Assembly: GCA_003233075.1 (NCBI GenBank)
Contig: QIKQ01000197.1
Coordinates: 1-6,296 of the forward strand
Direction: 5' to 3'
Source: Gammaproteobacteria bacterium
Lineage (GTDB): Bacteria > Pseudomonadota > Gammaproteobacteria > SZUA-21
Length of the DNA: 6,296 bases
Position numbers and translations under genes: made by a program. The notes below the pieces were generated by a model. That model searched no databases. It was not told where the DNA came from and saw only the letters and a program-made list of their open reading frames with translations. Below, in pieces: positions 1-6,108 of this stretch. The first letter of the stretch is position 1; each line of letters opens with the position of its first letter.

Positions 1-2813
1 CTTTGAATCAAATTATGTAAATTCACTTTTGATTTCCTGTTTAATTTAACGAGATTAAACAGTAGCAATGTAGATACCACAATCAAAATCATCACGGTCA
101 AGCCGGTTACTATTTGATAACTCAGTAGATCACTACTAATTATATTAGATAATTGCAGAATACAAACTGCTACGGGCAGAAATACCGCACTTGCTATAGT
201 CAGCAATAAGGGCAGTTTTTCTGGAAGTAAGCCAAGCCAAACAGTATCGATGATCTTTTTTGACTGCCCTATTTTTATATTTAAAGAGCGGACAAAAATA
301 AGTAAATAGGTCATTAGCAGTATCAATATCCAGGAGCCAACTTGAATTATTTTTTCAATGCCTATAGGCGCGCCTAATAAGACAAATTCGGTTAAACCAG
401 ATGCCTCGTTCTCGAGTTTTTTAAATTTAGGAAATATATCTGAAACCTTAGTGAATTGATTTTTAGATATCATCTTGCTAATCAGAGGGAAACTTGAACT
501 AAATTTACCCTTATCTACTAACGTTGGACTAATATTAAAGTAATTAGAAAATAGCAATTTCAAACTTTTACTACTTTTTTTAGTTACAACAGGAATAACC
601 AGCACGTGTTCTTTGATGTCGCCATCCGCTATCCACATAGTAAGAAAATGTGTAATTTTCTTATTCTTATTTGAACCTAGGGCTTCTACTAAATTAGGGT
701 GTTCTGCTGCGAGTACATAGTTAGACTGAAAGCCGACCTCATTGTTGACCACATCGGTCTCTAAGTAATTTACTTTAACTTTTTCGATTAAATTGTAAGG
801 ATGACCGTAGCGCTTTTTTTGTTTTACAATTAAAACATTTTCTAAATCGTATTTTTCTATCTGATAAATATTAAACTTTCTAAGTGTTACTCGGTTCCAA
901 AAATTTCGAAGCGAAGCTAGGCTATTAGTTTTCCCACTAAAAGCAGCGTCTCTATCTTTTCTGCTACTATACTCAAATCTATCATAGTGTTTTAGTTGCC
1001 CAGTCTGACCGAGATTTATTATCAACTTGGTATCTTGATATATATAAGCTTGTTCTTGGTTATACGATATTGCTCGATTGATGCCTAATTTTGCAGATTT
1101 AAGCTCCAGCTGGAATTTTTTTGCCTTTTTAAATAGACTGACATGGGCTTGTACTTTGGGCGGAAGATTATTTTCCTTTCGATAGATATTTTCTACTTGT
1201 TTCCTGATTTTACTGAGAGTCAAGTAATTTACATTATTAGCGTACTTTTTAAACTCACGATACTCGTCTTTCAAAGGACCAATGTTTGAGACTTTGTGAT
1301 TAAAAACTATGACTGCAAGGGCGATACTCGTGGCTATTACAACAGTGTGAATTGTCCTGACTTGAGTTGCTGTTTTCTTTATTTCTGCTTCCACGTCTTT
1401 AGAAGCGACCATACTGGTTTTTTTGCGATGTAGTTTAACAAGGTTATAAAATATTGCTAAACAGACAAATCCTAATACGGCCAAAGTTGCGATTAAATCA
1501 ATTCGGCCAGATAATGCTGACAAACTTTGAGTGCTTAGTATTTGAAACACACCCGTCGCAAAAGGAAAAAACACCAAGGTGAAAAGTGTCACGATAAACG
1601 ACATACGATCAGGCAAAATTCCCACCCAGTGGCTTCCCACTTGACAACTATTTGGATCATATCGTCTTGCAAGCGAACGTAAAAACACCCAGAAGTAGAA
1701 TTGTAATGCGATTATAATCAGTACGCTGATGTTGAGTACTATATTGACATCGATTTTTGCGCCGCCAATTTCGAAATATTTTTTTTGATTATCGTCCAAT
1801 AAATTTATCTGAGCAGCAATTTGATGACTTGAAATTAAATTGTTTTCTTCAATTAAATTATTGAGATTAGGGAATACTTTATTAAACGGTCCAAATGTAG
1901 GAGAGGTAAAAGTCATTGAATAGGTTTTTTCTAATAGCTGTTTGCTACTGTACAGTTGGTGCGAGGTGTATACAGGAATTATGATCGCAAAATCTTTAAG
2001 ATCTTCATAGGGCATGAAATTAACAACTAAATAATGCGACAAGCCCTTCAGATCAACAATCCCAGCAGTTTTAGCAAAACCAGGAAATTCATTGATTGTA
2101 TAAAGGGTAGAATTGTAGCCTCTAGTTTTTATTTCACTTTCTTCTTTAGAAAAAGTAACTTTTTGACTCACCCGTGATTTTTGACTATAGGACATAACAA
2201 AGGCATGATTAAGGTCAAACTTATCTATTTTTGTTATACGATAATCATTCTCAGCTTCATAATTCCATAATTTATTCAGAAAATTTATATCCGTTCGATT
2301 GCCTGCATAATTCACTTGGAAGTAACGAAAAATATTATCGGGCAAACCGTCTTTGCGATAGTTGCCGCTTGTAACATACATTCGATATTTATTATTTGGT
2401 TTACGTTTGAATGCATTAAGATAACTCAATTGATCATTACACAACAAATCACGTTGAAAGTAATGTTTATTTAAATATTCATTGAATACAGCGGTTTTCA
2501 TTTCACCGTTAACTTTAAATTCAAATTTTAGTCTATTATCGTTGAATAATTCATGTCGATTAGTAGGGTGACTAGCGCGATGTAAGCCCATAGCTGATCT
2601 ACACATGCGCGCGCGGTGATTACTTTGAAAAACTCCCGTGTGACTTAACATTTTTTTTAGATTAGAATATTCAGCTTGGACGTCTTTAATGTTTGTTTTA
2701 TCAAATGCAAACGAAAATAAATAAACAGAAGCACAAAATAATATAATGAGTAGATGGACGGATTTTAGATGTAGAGTCACATCAGTTAGGTCTGATTTGT
2801 TCTGATTATCCAT
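1..2813 (-). CDS. Large multi-spanning membrane protein with two tandem ~460-aa units, unknown function (3' end beyond window)
   Basis: I do not recognise the family. Reading codon by codon from the ATG at 2813-2811, the frame stays open for 937 codons to the left edge with no stop, so the gene is partial at its 3' end. The start is supported by an AAAGGA ribosome site 8 nt upstream and an in-frame TAA at 2834-2832. Predicted membrane segments are at about residues 19-37, 358-378, 405-426, 439-457, 489-505, 825-842, 865-888 and 899-919. Basic residues (RSLARR, KLHRKK, KLNRKSK) mark the cytoplasmic sides, leaving two extracytoplasmic domains at about 38-357 and 506-824. The two halves are duplicated. 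Shared signatures include IIIPVYTS/LVIPVVTK, RSL after the second span, HWVGILPDR/VWLGLLPEK and YNLVKLHRK/FNLVKLNRK, mostly 461-463 residues apart. The first domain has two cysteines (C71, C125); the second has none. No catalytic motif is visible; a sensor, a transporter accessory or an envelope protein are all possible. A sampled 60-nt stretch is about 30% GC, against about 45% in the ATPase gene. Confidence 0.9.
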   Translation of the reverse strand, partial: MDNQNKSDLTDVTLHLKSVHLLIILFCASVYLFSFAFDKTNIKDVQAEYSNLKKMLSHTGVFQSNHRARMCRSAMGLHRASHPTNRHELFNDNRLKFEFKVNGEMKTAVFNEYLNKHYFQRDLLCNDQLSYLNAFKRKPNNKYRMYVTSGNYRKDGLPDNIFRYFQVNYAGNRTDINFLNKLWNYEAENDYRITKIDKFDLNHAFVMSYSQKSRVSQKVTFSKEESEIKTRGYNSTLYTINEFPGFAKTAGIVDLKGLSHYLVVNFMPYEDLKDFAIIIPVYTSHQLYSSKQLLEKTYSMTFTSPTFGPFNKVFPNLNNLIEENNLISSHQIAAQINLLDDNQKKYFEIGGAKIDVNIVLNISVLIIIALQFYFWVFLRSLARRYDPNSCQVGSHWVGILPDRMSFIVTLFTLVFFPFATGVFQILSTQSLSALSGRIDLIATLAVLGFVCLAIFYNLVKLHRKKTSMVASKDVEAEIKKTATQVRTIHTVVIATSIALAVIVFNHKVSNIGPLKDEYREFKKYANNVNYLTLSKIRKQVENIYRKENNLPPKVQAHVSLFKKAKKFQLELKSAKLGINRAISYNQEQAYIYQDTKLIINLGQTGQLKHYDRFEYSSRKDRDAAFSGKTNSLASLRNFWNRVTLRKFNIYQIEKYDLENVLIVKQKKRYGHPYNLIEKVKVNYLETDVVNNEVGFQSNYVLAAEHPNLVEALGSNKNKKITHFLTMWIADGDIKEHVLVIPVVTKKSSKSLKLLFSNYFNISPTLVDKGKFSSSFPLISKMISKNQFTKVSDIFPKFKKLENEASGLTEFVLLGAPIGIEKIIQVGSWILILLMTYLLIFVRSLNIKIGQSKKIIDTVWLGLLPEKLPLLLTIASAVFLPVAVCILQLSNIISSDLLSYQIVTGLTVMILIVVSTLLLFNLVKLNRKSKVNLHNLIQ

Positions 2814-2819
2814 GATTAG

Positions 2820-2825
2820 ATTCCT
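2820..2825 (-). promoter_or_regulatory. Ribosome binding site of the large membrane protein gene
   Basis: On the minus strand this reads as part of AAAGGAAT, with the AGGA core 8 nt before the ATG at 2813-2811. It fixes the start because the reading frame is closed by TAA at 2834-2832 just upstream and no other ATG lies between. Confidence 0.65.
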
Positions 2826-2840
2826 TTCGATTTATTATGT

Positions 2841-2949
2841 ATTAGTTCGACATGAGGTTAGCATAATAAGTCTAAATATTCCTTTATGGATTTACATTAG
2901 AGAGAACTAATGTTGGACTGGTTTTTAAATGTATTTAAGAACATTAGTT
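2841..2949. promoter_or_regulatory. Cluster of ATTAG/CTAAT inverted and direct repeats upstream of the large membrane protein gene (candidate operator)
   Basis: A perfect 10-bp inverted repeat, AACTAATGTT at 2905-2914 and AACATTAGTT at 2940-2949, flanks a 25-nt spacer. A second, overlapping 7-bp inverted repeat pairs ACATTAG at 2894-2900 with CTAATGT at 2907-2913 across 6 nt. A further ATTAGTT lies at 2841-2847. Four related half-sites therefore sit between about 30 and 135 bp upstream of the start codon at 2813. This spacing would suit a dimeric regulator, or the repeats could form competing RNA hairpins. The region is AT-rich (17 of 60 G/C at 2881-2940), which raises the chance background, so the operator role is inferred. 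I found no convincing -35/-10 pair here. Confidence 0.35.
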
Positions 2950-3150
2950 TGCGTACCAGGCATTAACATTATTAAATTTTTTAGCATATTTTTTTATCTG
3001 CCGAACTTGATTTAGCCTGGATTTTAAATTTTAGACTCAAGGGCTGATTTATATTATTTGATTGAGAATAAATTGCGCAGTCATTTTGTAAGCTATTTAT
3101 ACTCATATCAGCTATTTATTTATGTGGTCAACAAATAAGGATACACTTAG
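2950..3150. other. AT-rich intergenic stretch with no gene recognised
   Basis: Stops are frequent in all frames, and I see no RNA gene, strong terminator or recognisable promoter. It separates the repeat cluster near the left gene from the more GC-rich island at 3151-3280. Any promoter of the left gene must lie here or in the repeat cluster. Confidence 0.5.
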
Positions 3151-3280
3151 CTTGCTGCGCGAGTTCTGATAAACCGTCTCGTTACGAAGTGCTGTAAGAA
3201 AAGCGGGCTAGAGCAACGTAGGAGCAGTTGTCGCAAATCCGAATCATCTATGACAGCGGGCTAGCCGTCTCAGCATTCAT
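3151..3280. other. Intergenic GC-richer island with short direct repeats, possible remnant of inserted DNA
   Basis: About 51% GC by hand count (66 of 130), against about 28% at 2881-2940. AGCGGGCTAG occurs twice in the same orientation, at 3202-3211 and 3255-3264. CCGTCTC occurs twice, at 3174-3180 and 3265-3271. The second copies are contiguous, giving AGCGGGCTAGCCGTCTC, and contain the palindrome GGCTAGCC. No reading frame longer than a few dozen codons crosses the block on either strand, and I see no tRNA fold. The contrast in composition fits the leftover end of an insertion element or another non-coding repeat, but I cannot name one. Confidence 0.4.
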
Positions 3281-3315
3281 TGAATAGTCTGACTTAATTT
3301 GATGGCTTCTATTAA

Positions 3316-3438
3316 CTATTTTTTATTTTTAAGCTTTGCTAAATAAACTACACCAATAATAATCACCCCCCAAATTAATACTCCCCAAAGCCAATGACCT
3401 GTTCCCAAATGAAACCAATTTAAACCATCACCATGCAT
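3316..3438 (-). CDS. 40-aa single-span membrane peptide downstream of the copper ATPase
   Basis: The ATG at 3438-3436 is followed by 39 further codons and TAG at 3318-3316. The peptide begins MHGDGLNWFHLGTGHW, rich in His, Trp and Gly. A hydrophobic span follows (LWGVLIWGVIIIGVVYL, residues 17-33), then a basic tail (AKLKNKK). The tail predicts a C-terminus in the cytoplasm and a His/Trp-rich N-terminus on the periplasmic side. An AAGG ribosome site lies 8 nt before the start (AAGGTGAATGAT then ATG). The gene begins 75 bp after the copper ATPase stop on the same strand, so co-transcription is likely. Short membrane peptides with His- or Met-containing heads often sit beside metal-efflux genes, so a role as a small ATPase subunit or metal-handling accessory is plausible. 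That is inference from context; I do not recognise a named family. The length, ribosome site and coherent hydrophobic pattern argue that it is real. Confidence 0.7.
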   Translation of the reverse strand: MHGDGLNWFHLGTGHWLWGVLIWGVIIIGVVYLAKLKNKK

Positions 3439-3472
3439 ATCATTCACCTTATATTGTTGAGGAAAAACTAAT

Positions 3473-3496
3473 GATGCAAATATTTAAATTCGCATC
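3473..3496 (-). terminator. Weak hairpin between the copper ATPase and small peptide genes
   Basis: On the minus strand GATGCGAA pairs with TTTGCATC, an 8-bp stem with one G-T pair, around an 8-nt AT loop. A run of five T's follows after a 5-nt gap (complement of 3463-3467). The stem is AT-rich and the T run is not adjacent, so at best it is a partial terminator or an mRNA-processing hairpin that would lower expression of the downstream peptide relative to the ATPase. Confidence 0.3.
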
Positions 3497-3513
3497 TACG
3501 TTATCAATAATTA

Positions 3514-5937
3514 TTACAATTTTACTTTGCGTAGTCTCAATGCATTCATAATAACGGAGACAGAGCTAAAGCTCATTGCTGCCGCGGCAATAATGGGCGA
3601 TAACAAAATACCAAAGATAGGGTAGAGTACTCCCGCCGCGACCGGAACACCTAAGCCATTATAAATAAATGCAAAAAATAGATTTTGATGGATATTGCGC
3701 ATTGTCGCATGACTCAATTTTCTGGCCCGAACAATACCGCGTAAATCGCCTTTGACTAAGGTCACGCCAGCACTTTCCATCGCCACGTCTGTTCCTGTTC
3801 CCATCGCGATGCCAACATGTGCCTGCGCCAATGCGGGAGCATCGTTAATGCCGTCACCAGCCATGGCAACGATCCTACCTTCTGCTTGTAATTGTTTTAC
3901 AACTGCTGCTTTTTCATCAGGCAGTACTTCTGCCTGGACTTGATCTAGATTCAATTGGGACGCAACTGCTTCAGCGGTTTTCTGGCTATCGCCAGTTAGC
4001 ATTACAATTGTAAGTCCTGCCTTGTGTAAGGCTTCAATTGCCTCAGGCGTGGATTCCTTTATGGGGTCAGCGACACCAATAAGTCCAGCTGCTTTACCAT
4101 CGACGGCAATGAACATTACTGTTTGGCCTAGTGCCCGTTGCACATCGGCTTTCTCAGTGAGTTCTCCAGTATCAATTTTCAAATCCTCTAGTAGTTTGCT
4201 ATTGCCCAATGCGATGGCATGACTGTTTACTTCGCCGGTAATTCCCTTACCCGTCACCGATTTAAATTGATTAGTCTTATATAATTCAATCTTTTGTTCT
4301 TCTGCACCTTTCACAATTGCCTCGCCCAAGGGATGTTCACTTGAGCGCTCAATACTGGCCGCATAAGCAAGTAATTCCTTCTCATTTACGTCACTAATGG
4401 CCGTGACTGCGACTAATTTGGGTTTGCCTTCCGTTAAAGTCCCGGTTTTATCGATCACTAAAGTGTCGACTTTACGCATGATTTCAAGTGATTCCGCATC
4501 TTTAATCAGTACCCCCATCATCGCGCCCCTGCCAGTCCCCACCATGATCGAGATAGGTGTTGCAAGCCCTAAAGCACAGGGGCAAGCGATAATTAATACT
4601 GCAACGGCATTGATCATCGCAAAAGCAAGCGCGGGTGCGGGTCCAACTAAATACCATACGAAGAAGGTTGCTATCGCTATTAACACAACTACTGGCACAA
4701 AATAGCCCGCCACTATATCAACCATTTTTTGAATTGGCGCACGTGATCGTTGCGCTTCAGCAACCATCTTAATAATTTGCGCGAGTAGGGTATCAGACCC
4801 TATCCGCTGCGCTTTCATTATTAGACTGCCCGTGCCATTGACGGTCGCTCCAATTAATTTATCTCCCTTCGATTTTGCAGCAGGTAATGGTTCACCTGTC
4901 ACCATAGATTCATCCACATTACTTTCGCCTTCAAGCACTTCGCCATCGACTGGTATTTTTTCGCCTGGGCGAATACGCAGCAATTGACCTAACATAACCT
5001 GTTCCAAAGGAATATCTTCTTCTACGCCATCCTCACGAACAAGACGTGCAGTTTTGGGCGCTAATCCGAGTAACAATTTAATTGCTGTATTGGTTTGACT
5101 GCGTGCCCGTAACTCCAACACTTGTCCCAATAAAACCAGCGAAGTAATAACCGATGCTGCCTCAAAATAAACCGGAATAACATTGAATTTATTAAAGACA
5201 CTGGCAGGAAATATTTCTGGGAACACCACTCCAACAAAACTGTATATCCAAGCGACGGACACACCTAAGCCAATGAGTGTGAACATATTCAAATTCATAG
5301 TTCTAACGGATTGCACTGCGCGTACATAAAAAACCCAACCACACCACCAAACGATGGGTGCAGATAAAACTAATTCGAACCATTGCCTATTGGCTGGTTT
5401 AATTATCTCACTCATTGCTTGCGGCCAAAATTCTGCCGCCATCGCAGTAATAAATATTGGGATTGCGAGCACTGCACTGATCCAAAAGCGAATAGTCATG
5501 TAACTTAATTCGCTATTGTCTTCCTCGGCCTCCACGGTTGTCGCTTCTAGTGCCATGCCACATTTCGGGCAAGCGCCGGGATGATCTTGCACGATTTCAG
5601 GATGCATCGGGCAGGTATATTCTGTTTTCGTGGTTACTTCAGGTATGCCTAATATTTCAAGTGCCATGCCACATTTTGGGCAGCTACCAGGATGGTCCTG
5701 CTCAATTTCCGGGTGCATAGGGCAGGTATAACTTGCCCCTTTTACATCAGGTTTGGGTTCAGAAATGACTTCCTTGGTTTTATTTTCAAGGTACTCCTGC
5801 GGAGATTTTTTAAATTTAATTTGGCAATGCTCTGAACAAAAGTGGTAATCCAGTTTTTCATGAGACAGATGAAATTTTGATGTATTTTCATCTACTTGCA
5901 TTCCACAGACTGGATCGGTACTGCTATTATTGTTCAT
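3514..5937 (-). CDS. copA: Cu(I)-exporting P1B-type ATPase with YHS and two heavy-metal-binding domains
   Basis: This inner-membrane pump exports Cu(I), and possibly Ag(I), from the cytoplasm using ATP. The protein has 807 aa. It starts with a YHS-type domain (about 7-50: DPVCGM at 8-13, C34, C38). Two zinc-ribbon-like heavy-metal-binding domains follow (71-95 and 108-132), each CPMHPEI...CPKCGM. The core carries TGEP at 347-350 (actuator), CPC at 452-454 in the transport helix, DKTGT at 496-500 (phosphorylated Asp496), the P1B HP pair at 535-536, TGD at 648-650 and GDGIND at 694-699. Late-helix residues YN (759-760) and MxxSS (788-792) match Cu(I) P1B-1 pumps. Eight membrane segments are expected, beginning near 150. 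No classical GMxCxxC HMA domain is present. The start is supported by GGAGG 7 nt upstream. The gene lies downstream of a Rieske gene, with a MITE-like element 18 nt before the ATG, and is followed by a 40-aa membrane peptide. No copper-regulator box is evident. The symbol is by function; silver-pump names are also used for this architecture. Confidence 0.96.
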   Translation of the reverse strand: MNNNSSTDPVCGMQVDENTSKFHLSHEKLDYHFCSEHCQIKFKKSPQEYLENKTKEVISEPKPDVKGASYTCPMHPEIEQDHPGSCPKCGMALEILGIPEVTTKTEYTCPMHPEIVQDHPGACPKCGMALEATTVEAEEDNSELSYMTIRFWISAVLAIPIFITAMAAEFWPQAMSEIIKPANRQWFELVLSAPIVWWCGWVFYVRAVQSVRTMNLNMFTLIGLGVSVAWIYSFVGVVFPEIFPASVFNKFNVIPVYFEAASVITSLVLLGQVLELRARSQTNTAIKLLLGLAPKTARLVREDGVEEDIPLEQVMLGQLLRIRPGEKIPVDGEVLEGESNVDESMVTGEPLPAAKSKGDKLIGATVNGTGSLIMKAQRIGSDTLLAQIIKMVAEAQRSRAPIQKMVDIVAGYFVPVVVLIAIATFFVWYLVGPAPALAFAMINAVAVLIIACPCALGLATPISIMVGTGRGAMMGVLIKDAESLEIMRKVDTLVIDKTGTLTEGKPKLVAVTAISDVNEKELLAYAASIERSSEHPLGEAIVKGAEEQKIELYKTNQFKSVTGKGITGEVNSHAIALGNSKLLEDLKIDTGELTEKADVQRALGQTVMFIAVDGKAAGLIGVADPIKESTPEAIEALHKAGLTIVMLTGDSQKTAEAVASQLNLDQVQAEVLPDEKAAVVKQLQAEGRIVAMAGDGINDAPALAQAHVGIAMGTGTDVAMESAGVTLVKGDLRGIVRARKLSHATMRNIHQNLFFAFIYNGLGVPVAAGVLYPIFGILLSPIIAAAAMSFSSVSVIMNALRLRKVKL
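5549..5730 (-). repeat. Intragenic tandem duplication encoding the two heavy-metal-binding domains
   Basis: Two 71-bp copies, at 5549-5619 and 5660-5730, start 111 bp (37 codons) apart. By hand they match at 58 of 71 positions. Both encode TCPMHPEI-x-QDHPG-x-CPKCGMALE, and most differences are synonymous. This points to a duplication within the gene followed by selection on the protein sequence. Confidence 0.85.
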
Positions 5938-5944
5938 CTTCTAT

Positions 5945-5949
5945 CCTCC
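5945..5949 (-). promoter_or_regulatory. Strong ribosome binding site of the copper ATPase gene
   Basis: The minus strand reads GGAGG followed by a 7-nt spacer and ATG, a near-ideal Shine-Dalgarno site that fixes the start at 5937. The MITE-like element ends only 6 nt upstream, so the original leader left with the gene is 18 nt. Confidence 0.8.
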
Positions 5950-5955
5950 GTTGTA

Positions 5956-6096
5956 GGGCGCTTCTAAATATTTGGTTATTTGCACGCTGGCGGCGTTGTC
6001 GAACTTTTTAAAATGCGGGGTCGCATAGCGATAAACTGCGCTTTTAAAAAGCTCTCCGCCTTGCCAGTGCACAAATAGACGCAATTAGAGGTGCCC
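5956..6096. mobile_element. 141-bp MITE-like palindromic element with 4-bp target duplication
   Basis: The ends are inverted repeats: GGGCGCTTCTAA (5956-5967) against the complement of TTAGAGGTGCCC (6085-6096), 10 of 12 matching. The symmetry continues inward, with TATTTG (5977-5982) against CAAATA (6072-6077), then CTTTTTAAAA (6004-6013) against TTTTAAAAAG (6042-6051). Most of the element can therefore fold into one long hairpin. A small central palindrome, TCGCATAGCGA, lies in the loop. TGTA directly abuts both ends (5952-5955 and 6097-6100), as expected of a 4-bp target-site duplication. It encodes no protein and would need a transposase supplied in trans. A 4-bp duplication suits several families, IS5-like ones among them, but I cannot name the parent. 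It lies between the Rieske and copper ATPase genes and may terminate, promote or stabilise transcripts. Confidence 0.8.
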
Positions 6097-6108
6097 TGTA
6101 TATAAAAT

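Noticed and set aside
3122..3169. A plus-strand frame of about 15 codons starting MWSTNKD.
   Set aside because: Too short, with no ribosome site and no neighbour on that strand; possibly part of a degraded element but not supportable as a gene.
3182..3247. A 21-codon minus-strand frame starting MIRICDNCS within the GC-rich island.
   Set aside because: It is very short, lacks a ribosome site and has no coherent hydrophobic or domain pattern; it is likely chance.
3181..3264. Possible tRNA or integron attC site in the GC-rich island.
   Set aside because: No cloverleaf can be drawn and the characteristic attC core sites are missing.
3752..4705. Open plus-strand frames of 60-100 codons opposite the copper ATPase.
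   Set aside because: They are antisense shadows of a well-supported P-type ATPase reading frame, with no ribosome sites or recognisable domains.
6055..6075. GCCTTGCC inside the MITE-like element as a possible CueR-type half-site for copper control.
   Set aside because: The matching second half-site and a promoter with the long spacer typical of MerR-family targets are both missing; the sequence is explained by the element's own palindrome.
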